From assembly GCA_022432975.1 (NCBI GenBank), contig CM039512.1, positions 34,841,730-34,905,729 on the forward strand: a DNA stretch of 64,000 bases, written 5' to 3'. Position numbers and translations under genes: made by a program. Each line of letters starts with the position of its first letter. The first letter of the stretch is position 1. Positions 21,144 through 32,932 of this stretch are shown here, in pieces. Source of the DNA: Begonia masoniana (lineage: Eukaryota > Streptophyta > Magnoliopsida > Cucurbitales > Begoniaceae). Under the pieces are notes generated by a model. That model was not told the origin of the DNA. It made no database searches and saw only the letters and a program-made list of their open reading frames with translations.

Positions 21144-22576
21144 TGTAACGACCCGAGAGGATCGTCACATAATCCGTATCTTTCTTAATCATTTAATCCT
21201 TATTACTCACACATGATTCATTATTAGCAGTGTATTTCTTTTTTTTGAAACATAGTTTGACTCAAGATGTCATATGCGATTCGCTAAGCCTCAATCGGCA
21301 AAGGAAAACATTACATATCTGCCGGCGGGCAGTACAATGTGTATCGACTAGTGAAGGGAAAACTTTAAGTTATAGACTACATCTACCGATAGAAGAATGA
21401 ACCACATCTACCGGTCACTAGACGACAAAACCGTGTTTATACCATCCGGTGGAGAAGCTCTCTACATCATCCGATGAAATAAGGGTACATCATCCGGTGG
21501 TCATGTGCATCTCACGTGAATAATTAAAACATGACCCAGTCACTAAACGACAAATAACATTCTCATCATCCGGTGACTTATTACACTACATCTGCCGATC
21601 ACTAGACGACAAAATAACACTCTTATCGTCCGATGGCTTTGTAATATCCAGCTTTTCTGGATATTATTATTTTAATATATAATGGCATTTTTATAAATAT
21701 GTCAAAACAAGCCCGTTTCTCAAGAAGAAAGCGTCATTACGATCCTAACGATTAATAGGAATTTTAAGGAAATTATGAGAGCTTTCGGAGTTTAAACGCT
21801 ATATTCCGAGTAGATACATTTATCGAAATGTAAAAGACGTTCTCGTAAAAATAGCAAACAAGGTCCGTTTTGCGAACGGATAGTTTTGTTAGATCCTAAA
21901 TAATAAGTTGGACATATTGTTAAAATAAGGAAATTTGGTGAACCCGAATAGTTGGACGATTAACGAACCGAATGACGAAACGAATATAAAAAACTATGGA
22001 AGGGCATTTTAGTAATTTGCAAAACCAAAATTTATAAAATTAACCAAAATCCCTTTTCTCTTCATTTCCTCTCTTCCTTCGTGATTTCCAGAGAGCTTCT
22101 CTCTGCTCTCTCCCTCTGGTCGCCGACGCCGATCAACGGTCCGACCTCCGTTCTCCTCCGTTTCTCTTCCGTTCTTCGTGATTCTTCCTACCCTAGGTAT
22201 GAACCTACGATCTTAGAGTGTTTATTTCGATTTCTACGAAGTTTAAATAATTAGGGTTTCGATCGATTTTCATTAAAAACGCGAATTAGGGTTCGTAATT
22301 AATAGGTTAGCCTTGATTAAGTATATATTAAACGTATTTGACGTTATTGGACGAAGTTAAATTGAATTGTGGAAAAACGTTAAATTCGAGAATTTAGGGA
22401 TTTTCGAGAAAGGTTCGTGAATTGTGATTTTGAACCATCGAGCGTGAATTGGTCGTTTAAACGTCTCGATTAATTAAGTTAGAACTTTAGGAAAGTTCCT
22501 TAGTTAAGAATTTTATTAAATTGGACAATTGGGAGTTCTGATGTGTCATATTGACAATATTGTAAATTTGCCTCAG

Positions 22577-22621
22577 ACAAACGACGCTCGTGGACGGAGC
22601 TTGAGCTGCTTTGGACACGAG
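22577..22621 (+). other. Candidate LTR exon 2 (LTR C)
   Basis: A 45-nt segment between TTTGCCTCAG and the donor GACACGAG|GTAAGT. In the exon 3 frame it is open and reads ...SWTELELLWTRG. The preceding 380-nt intron-like segment starts at CCCTAG|GTATGA (22196/22197). Confidence 0.55.
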
Positions 22622-23152
22622 GTAAGTTCTCGTGATCTTCTCTGGCCGATTGGCCTACACCGTACTTCGATGTAGCGTCGAGGATCTCAATGGATTAGTT
22701 GTTTTAAATTATTTGTTTTAAATCGCTTTGGGTCGGGTAGATAGGTTTATAGTTGTTTTAGGTTATTCTATTTCGGTCTCGATGGTATGCATGATGGTTG
22801 TTTACTTTATGTTCATATCTGTTCATGCATCACGTGTTTTAAATGTCATGAAAACGAATTTCCGCACGACGTTTTAAAGTAAATGCAAAGAAAGAATGAC
22901 CCTCCGGTATACAGTTTAAATGACCCTTCGGTATATAGTTTAAATGGCCCATCGGAATACAGTTTATAGCAAAGCAAAGCAAAGAAATCGGTATACAGTT
23001 TATAGCAAAGCAAAGCAAAGCAAAGCAAAGTAAAGTAAAGTAAAGTAAAGAAAACAATGCATGATTTATAGATTCATATGCACAGCACGCATTTGCATTT
23101 ACTAGAGCTTACTGAGATTTTTTTTTATCTCATAGATGTCTGTATGGTGTAG

Positions 23153-23199
23153 GTGACGTAAACCCAGGTGAGGACGACGTTCCACCTTCTGATGTTTGA
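23153..23199 (+). other. Candidate LTR terminal exon 3 (LTR C)
   Basis: Follows a TTACTGAG branch-site-like word, a T-run and ATGGTGTAG. It opens GTGACGTAAACCCAG and reads GDVNPGEDDVPPSDV, then TGA. Confidence 0.55.
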
Positions 23200-24070
23200 G
23201 GCGGTTGATGGATGATGGCCCGTGGGAGTGCGCTGGGCAGTCGAGACGTGTTTGACCCGTGGGGGAAGTATGTATAGATTTTGGGATTTTGTGATGTTTG
23301 GGCTGACGTCAATTTGTATAGAACATATTAGGATACTTGGTCTGGTAGTTGATAGGTTTACTTTGACGTTTCAAATGTTTTGGTAATCGTATTTAAAACG
23401 TTTTGTTAAGTATTTTATTTAAATGTTATAGAAAATGTGTTAAATGGTTGTAGGGTTGGTTACGGACATGCTCGGTTCTTAGAGCTATCCACGCGGTTGG
23501 ATTTCGCAAAGTCTGCTGCAAATGGATTGAGTTTAGAATACGTATTAGTTAAGTTTAAATGATAAATTGATTGTGATTAGTGGTGGAAGTGGAAAATGCT
23601 AAAAGTGGCAGGATGATGTTCTGCTCTCTGGAATTTCCAGAGAGCACTTGTAAAAATAGAGAGAAATGAAGTAGGAGATCGCTCTTTGGAATCTCGGATT
23701 CCAGAGAGTGGGAGAGAGAGGAGAAAATGGTCGCTGCAATGTGCAGCGATCGGGCGCTGCACATTGCAGCGCCTAGGCGCTCAGTCGCCGCACCTGCTTC
23801 CCTCCGTTTTTCCGGTTTTGCCCTTCCGCAATTTGTTTACTGTTTTAAATGATTTTAATTGTTTTAAATAGTTTACTTTATTTACTTTTAATTGTTTTAA
23901 ATTGGTTTAAAAGCTTCGAAAGTTAGATTTAATTTCTGATTTCGGTTTAGGTTTAGTTTACAGTTTAATTAAGTTTGTTTAAAATGATAAGTTAAAGATA
24001 TGAGTATAAAGTGTAAAATAAAAATGAAAAATTTATACGGGTAAATGGGTACAGTATTAGGGGTGTTACA

Positions 24071-24320
24071 GGCTTAAACACTCTACATCTGCCGATCGCT
24101 AGACGACAAAATAACACTTTCATCATCCGATGGCTTAAACACTCTACATCTGTCGATCGCTAGACGACAAAATAACACTTTCATCATCTGATGGCTTAAA
24201 CACTCTACGTCTGCCGATTGCTATACGACAAAATAACACTTTCGTCATCCGATGACTTAAACACTCTACATCTGCCGATGACGTCAGCCGGATGATTGCC
24301 TCATCCAGCTTCTATCATAC
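24071..24320. repeat. 61-nt tandem repeat in LTR D
   Basis: About four copies with starts at 24071, 24132, 24193 and 24254, each containing CATCTGCCGATCGCTAGACG. The same units lie on the other side of nested LTR C (about 21540-21639), so C landed inside the array. LTR J has related CATCTGCCG/CATCCACCG words at 54580-54980. Confidence 0.85.
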
Positions 24321-24672
24321 GGCAGTAAAACACTATAATCATCAAACATTTTCATTCGAAAGAACATATCACAACTCACCCGATTCCTAACTTAGTAACC
24401 ATAAACATCAAAGAGTAAAAATCATAAACTCATCTAAAATACGCATAGCGGAAGACTCAAACAAAACAAACAAAGCATTCATTAATCCTTAAAATCATAT
24501 TCAGACTCTAAAGACAAGCTTTTCAAATCCAAATCTCATTGTTATAAGAAATTCTGTTCTACTTAGTCATCTGTTCATCGTAAACTTTTCTAACTTACTA
24601 TGAGCATAACCAGGGAGCTTAATCGCATATCCAGCCTTCACTGTCACACTGAGCATCCTCCAGCAACCAAGC

Positions 24673-24719
24673 TTAGTCATCCTCATTAACCTTGAGTTCC
24701 TCACCTGAAAACTCGTCAC
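24673..24719 (-). other. Candidate LTR terminal exon 3 (solo LTR D)
   Basis: Minus strand, after TATGATGTAG. Opens GTGACGAGTTTTCAG and reads GDEFSGEELKVNEDD, then TAA. Confidence 0.5.
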
Positions 24720-24825
24720 CTACATCATAAGGTTTAAACTATAAGCCTAATGCTTAGTAGGATGCAAGACTAACATGGATCATGAATGATAGTTTGGGAA
24801 AATCACATGCTCATAAATTCATCGT

Positions 24826-26460
24826 TCATAGTCATTGATCATATTCATCGTTCATAGTCATTGATCATATTCATCGTTCATAGTCATTGATCATATTCAT
24901 CGTTCATAGTCATTGATCATATTCATCGTTCATAGTCATTGATCATATTCATCATCGTTCATAGTCATTGATCATATTCATCGTTCATAGTCATTGATCA
25001 TATTCAACATTCATAGTCATTGATCATATTCATCGTTCATAGTCATTGATCATATTCATCGTTCATAGTCATTGATCATATTCATCGTTCATAGTCATTG
25101 ATCATATTCATCATTCATAGTCATTGATCATATTCATCGTTCATAGTCATTGATCATATTCATCATTCATAGTCATTGATCATATTCATCGTTCATAGTC
25201 ATTGATCATATTCATCGTTCATAGTCATTGATCATATTCATCATTCATAGTCATTGATCATATTCATCGTTCATAGTCATTGATCATATTCATCATCGTT
25301 CATAGTCATTGATCATATTCATCATTCATAGTCATTGATCATATTCATCGTTCATAGTCATTGATCATATTCATCATCGTTCATAGTCATTGATCATATT
25401 CATCATTCATAGTCATTGATCATATTCATCGTTCATAGTCATTGATCATATTCATCATCGTTCATAGTCATTGATCATATTCATCATTCATAGTCATTGA
25501 TCATATTCATCGTTCATAGTCATTGATCATATTCATCATCGTTCATAGTCATTGATCATATTCATCATTCATAGTCATTGATCATATTCATCGTTCATAG
25601 TCATTGATCATATTCATCATTCATAGTCATTGATCATATTCATCGTTCATAGTCATTGATCATATTCATCATTCATAGTCATTGATCATATTCATCATCG
25701 TTCATAGTCATTGATCATATTCATCGTTCATAGTCATTGATCATATTCATCGTTCATAGTCATTGATCATATTCATCATTCATAGTCATTGATCATATTC
25801 ATCGTTCATAGTCATTGATCATATTCATCGTTCATAGTCATTGATCATATTCATCATTCATAGTCATTGATCATATTCATCATTCATAGTCATTGATCAT
25901 ATTCATCATTCATAGTCATTGATCATATTCATCATCGTTCATAGTCATTGATCATATTCATCATCGTTCATAGTCATTGATCATATTCATCGTTCATAGT
26001 CATTGATCATATTCATCGTTCATAGTCATTGATCATATTCATCGTTCATAGTCATTGGTCATATTCATCGTTCATAGTCATTGATCATATTCATCGTTCA
26101 TAGTCATTGGTCATATTCATCGTTCTTAGTCATTGATCATATTCATCATTCATAGTCATTGATCATATTCATCATCGTTCATAGTCATTGATCATATTCA
26201 TCATTCATAGTCATTGATCATATTCATCATTCATAGTCATGATCATATTCATCGTTCATAGTCATTGATCATATTCATCGTTCATAGTCATTGATCATAT
26301 TCATCATCGTTCATAGTCATCGTTCTTAGTCATTGATCATATTCATCATTCATAGTCATTGATCATATTCATCATCGTTCATAGTCATTGATCATATTCA
26401 TCGTTCATAGTCATTGATCATATTCATCGTTCATAGTCATTGATCATATTCATCATTCAT
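24826..26460. repeat. 26/29-nt minisatellite in LTR D
   Basis: About 60 head-to-tail units built on TTCATAGTCATTGATCATA. Three unit types differ before the core: CATCGTT (26 nt), CATCATT (26 nt) and CATCATCGTT (29 nt). A higher-order order of 29+26+26 nt repeats about four times near 25265-25620. It lies between the donor and acceptor of the shared LTR layout. There are no unique spacers. Confidence 0.95.
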
Positions 26461-27507
26461 ATAAGTTGTGTGGATTAAGAGAGGATTTGTGCCGGTAAAG
26501 GGGGTTTGACAGTGAGTTTGATCTTGTTCCCTGCTGCGGGTCGTATTCATATGTCCCTCTTTGGACTGTAACATACGCCGAACCGCCCCCAACCTTCACT
26601 TAGTCCACGTTGCATAAATCCTATATATATACATATATACATACATATTCTGTTCATGGAAAACATGCATTAAAACATTTTCTTATGCTTGAGAATCATT
26701 CATGATGCATGAACATGAGAACTTTTAACCCATCAGACTATGACAAGGATCATACCAGAGCAGACAACTTCACATTCACTAGCAGGTCATCAAATAGTAT
26801 AACTCACAACATTCATCAGTCCTTCAAGTGCAGACAAGCTCATTATCATAAGGTAAACATTAGACATCCAAACAACCTAGTACTCCCACGATATAGGGCT
26901 CTATTAGCCGGAAATCTTAATACATTCACTTACCTGGTCTTCTTAGCACTTGAACTCCTTTCTCTTTAAACTTCTTCACCTAAAACATTTAAATTGCAGT
27001 AGTTAAAACAAATTCCTAATAGTTCTAATCTCAAGTTATCCTAAGATTTAATAGCTAAAGTCATTCCCACTCTCAGATTTCAAATGTCCTTATTATTAGT
27101 CGGCCATTGGAAGATCCAAAACGCCAATGCCGAGTAGAAAACAGGGCTAACAAACTAACAGATAGCTACGTTGTCTATTGCATACCTCGGGCACAGAGTA
27201 GTCGAGTGGTGGCAGAGAAACCGATCGTCGAAGAGAGTATGCTGAAGCAGAGAGCAAGAGCTTGGGAGAGAAGAAATCGCCGAAAAGGAAAGTGTCGGCT
27301 ACAGTGGTTCAAGTGAGGTTTAAAACATTTCCTTTTTCTTTATATATTGGTCATCACCCTCCATTATTACAACTTTGCCACTCAACCTAGTTTAAATCCA
27401 CATAAAATAAATTATTCTTGGTATAAAACTCTAAACCGTTAAGATTGAATATTTATGACCGTTAATACAGTTAGGAAGTCACCTGGCTGAAGTTTTCGGG
27501 TGTTACA

Positions 27508-28170
27508 TTACTTGTTCCCAAGAAAGATGGTACCATCAGGATGTGTGTCGATAGTCGAGCCATTAACCAGATTATGGTTAAATACTGATTTCATATTCCC
27601 AGGCTTGAGGATATGCTAGACGAGCTCAGTGGAGCGTTTATATTTTCCAAGGTAGATCTGAAAAGTGGTTACCACCAGATTATTATGAAAGAAGGTGATG
27701 AATAGAAAATCGCTTTCAAGACAAAGTACAAATTATTTGAATACATGGTGATGTCATTCAGACTTACAAATGCCCTTAGTACCTTCATGCGGTTGATGCA
27801 CCATGTTCTCAAGGATTTCCTCGGATAGTTTATTGTTGTTTATTTTGATGACATATTAGTCTACAGCCTTGACCTTCTACAACACTTAAACCATCTTAGC
27901 ATCCTCTTGCAAACTCTTAGAACTTATAAATTATTTGGAAACTTAAGCATGTGTTCATTCGCCCAGGATAAGGTATACTTTCTAGGATTTATCATTTCGA
28001 AGAACGGACTGGAAGCTGACGAAGACAAAGTCAAAGCCATTAAGGAATGACCAGCACCTAATGGAGTATTTGAGGTATGCAGCTTCCATGGATTAGCCTC
28101 TTTCTACAGGAGGTTTATTAAAGACTTCAGTTCTATTGTCGCTCCCATCACAAACTGTACTAAGAAAGGA
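27508..28170 (+). pseudogene. Reverse transcriptase of element O
   Basis: Continues from 21143: [31 protein letters not shown] (first catalytic Asp), MSFRLTNAL and VVYFDDILVYS (the catalytic DD box is intact), then FLGFIISKNGLEAD. Stops at several positions (for example before FHIPRLEDM and in the thumb) make it non-functional. Confidence 0.85.
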
Positions 28171-28640
28171 GTGGAATTTTTATGGACCCCGGCTTGCCAG
28201 AGGAGTTTTGAATTAATCAAGGAAACACTATGTCAATCACCAGTTTTGGCACTACCTGACTTCAGTAAAGTATTTGAGATTACAAGTGATGCCTCTAGAG
28301 TAGGCATTGGAGCAGTATTGATGCAAGAGAGAAAACCACTTGCATATTTTAGTGAGAAGTTAAAAGGAGCAGCTCTAACCTACTCCACATATGACAAGGA
28401 GTTTTACGCCGTCATACGAGCCCTTGAACACTGGAAACATTACCTCATGTCAAAAGAATTCGTTATACATTCTGACCATCAGTCCCTTAAACACATTAAA
28501 AGTTAGAACAAGCTGAACAAGAGGCATGCCAAGTAAGTGAAATTCTTGGAGAGTTTTCCATACACCCTTAAATACTTAAAAGGAGGAGACAATGTCATCG
28601 CCGATGCCTTATCCAGGAAACAGACCCTTTTAACATAACT
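28171..28640 (+). pseudogene. RNase H of element O
   Basis: The longest clean stretch of O pol (111 codons from 28171). RNase H signature residues are present: [16 protein letters not shown] (catalytic Asp), [15 protein letters not shown] (Glu) and [12 protein letters not shown] (Asp). After a TAG at 28504 it continues to [12 protein letters not shown], which holds the last acidic residue. Confidence 0.87.
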
Positions 28641-29341
28641 AAGAACCAGATTCTTTGGATTTGAATGAATCAAGAAACGTTATGAAACGGGCGAGGACTT
28701 TGGATCGCCTTTCACCGAATGTCTGGACAAGGCAGAAGGAGGATAGTACATTATGGATGGTTTTCTTTTAAGAGGAGGAAAACTGTGTATCCCCAATAGT
28801 AGCCTGGGACAGTGCCTAATTAAGGAAGCTCATAGCAGAGGGGGAGCAGGTCACTTCGAGGAAAAGAAAACTCTTCTAATGCTCCAAGAGCACTTTTACT
28901 AGCCTCATACAATGTGGGACGTGCACCGCCTGATGGAAAAATGTATAATATGTAAGAAGGCAAAAAGTAAAGTCCTTCCCCAGGGATTATATTTGCCGTT
29001 ACTGATTCCAACTCACCCGTGGGTTGAAATCAGTATGGACTTTGTACTGGGATTACCTCGAACTACTAGGAGTAAAGATTCTATTATGGTAATCGTAGAC
29101 CCTTTTTCCAAAATGGCGCACTTTATTGCATGTAACAAAACCGATGTTGCCACTGATACAGCCGTTCTCTTTCTTAAGGAAATTGTCTAACTCCATGAAG
29201 TACCTCATTCAACAATGTCCGATAAAGACACCAAATTCTTAAGCACTTTTTGGACAACATTGTGGAAAAGATTGAGAATCAAACTTTGTTTTAGCGCATC
29301 TTTCCATCCCTAGACCGATGGGCATACCACAGTGGTCAACC
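28641..29341 (+). pseudogene. Integrase of element O, N-terminal and core part
   Basis: Zinc-finger remnant ([22 protein letters not shown]), then the core with [13 protein letters not shown] (first Asp) and MSDKDTKFLSTFW (second Asp). Stops occur near 28747, 28900 and 29190. Where relatives have TEVVN the sequence reads TTVVN, so the catalytic Glu is lost. LTR E is inserted two codons later. Confidence 0.82.
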
Positions 29342-29586
29342 TGTAACGCCCGGGAATTTTTAAAAGGAAAATTGGAGAGAAAATAAAAGAATAAATAAAA
29401 TAGTTGTTTTAAGTAATTTAAAGGAAAAGTGAATAAGATTGGTTAACCTAATTGGTTGATTAATTTAGATTCGGGCACTTCCAGTGAAATTAAGTCGTGG
29501 GTCATAATTAAGAACGAGATTTAACGGAATTTACAGGAGGGCAAAACGATAAATGAGGGTTAATTAATGGTTAGTTTTATTATTAG

Positions 29587-29621
<35 letters not shown>

Positions 29622-29632
29622 AATAATAATTA

Positions 29633-29669
29633 AAATCAACAGAATGGTTAAAAACCATTCTGTTGATTT
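29633..29669. repeat. Perfect 17-bp-arm hairpin
   Basis: Arm AAATCAACAGAATGGTT, loop AAA, then the exact reverse complement. It follows an ATT-repeat/AAT-repeat stretch that can itself fold back, and lies in the transcribed leader of LTR E. No TA or CACTA-type termini or duplication mark it as a separate transposon. Confidence 0.9.
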
Positions 29670-31383
29670 CATCGAGCTCGAGCTCGAGCCCGACGACACC
29701 CGACGCCGAGAGCGAACAGGGGAGGAGGAGGCGACGATTTCCGACGTCCAACCTCGACGTTTACCGGCCAGAAGACGTCGGCGACTCCTGGGCGTGCGGT
29801 TTCCGATCATCCTCGCGCACGAACCGACGGTATGCTCGGTTTTCTCCTCTGTTTTGGTTCGATTTGTGACCATTGGTGGTTTGCTCGAGTGAGCTCCGAT
29901 CTCCGGCCAATTTCGGTCACTTCCGGCGTGGGTTTGCCAACCCTAGGGCCGGCTATTGATGCTTGGCCGCGGAATGCCCAATTTGGGCGAAATTCAGTGA
30001 AACCCGAATTAGGGCTTAGGGTTTTCTTAAATGAAAACTTCGATTTTAGGTTAGTTTATGTTAATTGGATGTTAGGAGGATAGATTGGTGAAGAAATTGA
30101 TGAGTTTTGATGAAAAATAGAAAAAGGGGAATTTTCCGAAAAAGGGCAGTTTCGGGTTTTTGATAAATTGACCTAGCTCTGGTCATTTGTTTTAAAATTC
30201 CTTTTGGCAGATTAAAATAGGTTATTAGAGGAGTACGTGGCCGTTGGAATCGTTCGATTCCAATAACCGACGCAAAAGTTACGCGCGTTTGAGTTTTAGG
30301 TCGGTTTTTGACCAAACCCAAATTAGTGGCCCATTTAATTAGGTTTTAATTGGATTAGGCTAGAAATAATAGTTTAAGATATTTTCACAAAAATGAGAGT
30401 TTAGTTATGCCCGAATGAGAAAATGGAAGTTTTAGGAAAGAATTTCCTTAATTAGGAGATTAGTTTAAGTTTGAAATTAGTTTAATTAGGATTGATTTTA
30501 ATGTACCTTATTTATGAAATGCTTTAGGTAATCCAAGTTCTTCAAGGACGGTGCTCGGCATAGCCACGGACGCCAGGTAAATGGATGTTAGGCTTCCGGC
30601 CCTTAAGGCCCTACATCGTGTCAACGTTAGGTTTTTCTGCTTTGATGATGATTTTCTGATTGTGGGGATTAATGAGTCGGGTAGCTTAGAATGTTAGTTG
30701 TTTGTGAAGTTCGTTAAGAATAGTATATGTCCATGTACGTAGTGAATTGTTTGATGATATGTTTTGATGATATGTCGTACATAGGTTTCTCATGCATCAT
30801 GTTTTAGAAAAAGTACGAAAATGTTTTAGCATATGATTTCATGATTTAAACGTAGAAACGAAAATGTAAAGATGATATGTGTTCTCACGGGAAGCTGAAT
30901 GAAATGTATGATATCTGAGGGAAGTGGTTCACCCCTCAGGTAAAGATTTATATGTGGAACGTCTAGAGATGGAGAAACTAATCCGCCCTTCATTGGTAGA
31001 GGATTACATGTATGATGAAATGAAACGAAATGATTATGTACAACGAAATGAAACGAAACGATCACGTACGATGATATCTGAAGGAAGTGGTTCACCCTTC
31101 AGGTAAAGATTATATGTGGAACGTCTAGAGATGGAGAAACTAATCCGCCCTCCATTGGTAGAGGATTACATGTATGTATGATAGAAACGAAACGAATATG
31201 AATGATGAAATGAAACGAAACGAATATGAATGACGAAACGAAACGAATGAATGACGAAACGAAACGAAATGAATATGAACGATGAAACTGTAGAAACTGC
31301 ATATGTTAAGTAAAATGTTTTAAAGTCATATAGTGCATTCCCTTACTAAGCATTAGGCTTAATGTATATGTTGCATGATGTAG

Positions 31384-31415
31384 GTGACAGGTGCGAAAGT
31401 GAGAGTTTCCCTTGA
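31384..31415 (+). other. Candidate LTR terminal exon 3 (solo LTR E)
   Basis: Follows GCATGATGTAG. Opens GTGACAGGTGCGAAA, reads GDRCESESFP and stops early. Exon 2 of this copy is 49 nt (E2 has 48), so the frame is broken here. Confidence 0.4.
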
Positions 31416-32171
31416 TGACAAAGAACAGGTGGTCGATGGGTGGTGCTCGTGGCGACGGGGTGTGTTTTGGCTTGAAGATCCGATGGTTTGAGTGATGTAT
31501 GTCGAATGGATGTGAGTTAGCCTTGTTGGTTAGTAGGTCTACGTGTCGGTTTGTTTATGAAAATGTTTAAGTATATGGATTAGAGGTTTTGATAGAAAAT
31601 TGTATGATAAGTCGAGTGTTGATGTATATGTATGAAAATGTTTAAGTATATGGATTAGATGCTTTGATAGAAAATGCATGAATAGTCGAGCTTTGATGTA
31701 TACGTAGTGGTAGTAGATTGTTTAGAATGTGAAGTCTTTATTTTGGAGAATATACTGGAACTGTTTGGGCATTTTTAAATGTTTGGTCATTTTAAAACAG
31801 GTATGGATGCGCTCGATTTTTAGAGCGATCCACGCAGTTTGTTTTCTTGAGTATAGGTTATATTAGTGTCGTGTTTTAATTGATCTTACTTTAATTGTTT
31901 TAAATGTTTTATTTGTTTTAAGTTATTAATAGTTTTGAGTCTAGTTTTAAATGTTTTAAAAGTCGAAATGTTTTACGCTCAAATGTTTAATGTTTAAGTC
32001 AAAGTTAGTCCATAAAGGTTGTTAGAGGTGGGTCAATTGTCTAGGTTCGGTTTATTTTATAGTGTCGAGTGAAAAAGAAAAAGTTTATGAGAAAATACGA
32101 GGCCTTAGGTAATAGTTATGTCACGGCAAGTCCGTGGCGGCCCTGATCTGGTTTGGGGTCGTCACACAACC

Positions 32172-32932
32172 AGATAGTGGGTACTCTTTTACGTAGCATT
32201 GTGGGTAAGAAGTTGACAAATTGAGACATATTTTTACCACAATTGAAATTTTGCTACAACAGGAGTTTCTATTCCTCAACTCATCAAACGCCCTTTGAGG
32301 TGGCCTATGGATTTAATCCGTCTACACCATTGGATCTTGTTCCTCTTCCCACTAAGGATCTTGTCAACCCATTAGGAGCCAATAAAGCGAATCAGGTCAA
32401 CAGACTGCATGAAAAGGTGTGCAAAGCTATCGAGAAGAGTAATGAAGGATATGTCAAACACACAAACAAAGGTAGAAAGGAAGTTATATTTAAAGAAGGC
32501 GATTTGGTTTGGCTACATTTACACAAGGAGCTTTTTCTAGCTAAGAGACGTTTTAAATTGCTTTCTAGAGCATAAGGACCATTTAAAATGTTAGAGCGTA
32601 TTAACAATAACACCTACAAGTTGGAACTACTAAGAGATTATGGGGTATCTTCCACATTCAATGTCCAGGATCTGTCACCATACATTGGAGATCAAATTGG
32701 TGATGAGGGGACCGAATCAATGGATTTCAGGTCAAATTCTCAATCACCCGGAGATGATGATATGCCTTGGAGGCCAATCACACGTTCTCAAACAAAGGTA
32801 CTTACTTTAATTAATCTCCTTACTAATGAATTTATTTCTTTTGCAGGTATTGATCTACTTGAAGACTCCACGTGGCAGCCTAGCTTAAAGGACATGGATA
32901 CACCTCTTCACATCTTGACTTGGGATTCATAG
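32172..32932 (+). pseudogene. Integrase C-terminus of element O
   Basis: Resumes after the LTR E TSD: FCYNRSFYSSTHQTPFEVAYGFNPSTPLDLVPLP, LHEKVCKAIEKSNEGYVKH, VIFKEGDLVWLHLHKELF. After one TAA near 32573 comes FKMLERINNNTYKLEL...VSSTFNVQDLSPY. The tail ends with RPITRSQTK. A conserved chromodomain is not obvious. The PFEVxYGFNPxTPLDL style recalls CRM/Galadriel-type chromoviruses, but I would not fix the clade without a tree. Confidence 0.82.

Larger units (their letters stand above)
21640..24070 (+). mobile_element. Solo LTR C (B family relative)
   Basis: Flanked by the TSD GGCTT (21635-21639 and 24071-24075). It starts TGTAATATCC and ends AGTATTAGGGGTGTTACA, like a B LTR in sense orientation but diverged along its length. 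Blocks: U3 motif GGTCCGTTTTGCGAACGGA at 21861-21879, TATA-like AAAATTTATAAAATTAACC near 22026, leader, intron 1 (22197-22576), exon 2 (22577-22621), intron 2 (22622-23152) with CGGTATACAGTTTAAATG and AAAGC repeats, exon 3 (23153-23199), TTCTTAGAGCTATCCACGCGG near 23476, and palindromes at 23625-23800. Confidence 0.92.
21144..27507 (-). mobile_element. Solo LTR D with nested solo LTR C
   Basis: Flanked by the TSD TTACT (21139-21143 and 27508-27512). No coding body and no second LTR copy, so it is a solo LTR (about 3.9 kb after removing C). On the plus strand it starts TGTAACGACCC and ends CGGGTGTTACA. In LTR sense: leader near 27300-27230, donor-like CCAG|GTAAGTG near 26935, intron 2 swollen by a 26/29-nt minisatellite, exon 3 at 24719-24673, and a 61-nt tandem repeat downstream. 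A 69-codon frame in the leader (27107-27316) lies on the opposite strand and is probably chance. Confidence 0.88.
29342..32166 (+). mobile_element. Solo LTR E
   Basis: Flanked by the TSD CAACC (29337-29341 and 32167-32171). Starts TGTAACGCCCGGG and ends GGGGTCGTCACA. Features: an ATT/AAT run and a perfect hairpin (29633-29669) in the leader, intron 1 from ACG|GTATGC (29829/29830) to GCTTTAG (30526), exon 2 at 30527-30575, intron 2 with GAAACGAAACGAA arrays and a duplicated ~110-nt block (about 30900 and 31075), exon 3 from 31384, and TTAGAGCGATCCACGCAG near 31822. Same family as E2 (59370-61888), in opposite orientation. Confidence 0.92.

Noticed and set aside
24826..26460. CRISPR array
   Set aside because: Units are directly joined with no unique spacers, no cas genes are present, and the context is a plant LTR.
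27107..27316. 69-codon frame as a host gene
   Set aside because: It lies inside solo LTR D, opposite to LTR sense, with no recognisable domain.
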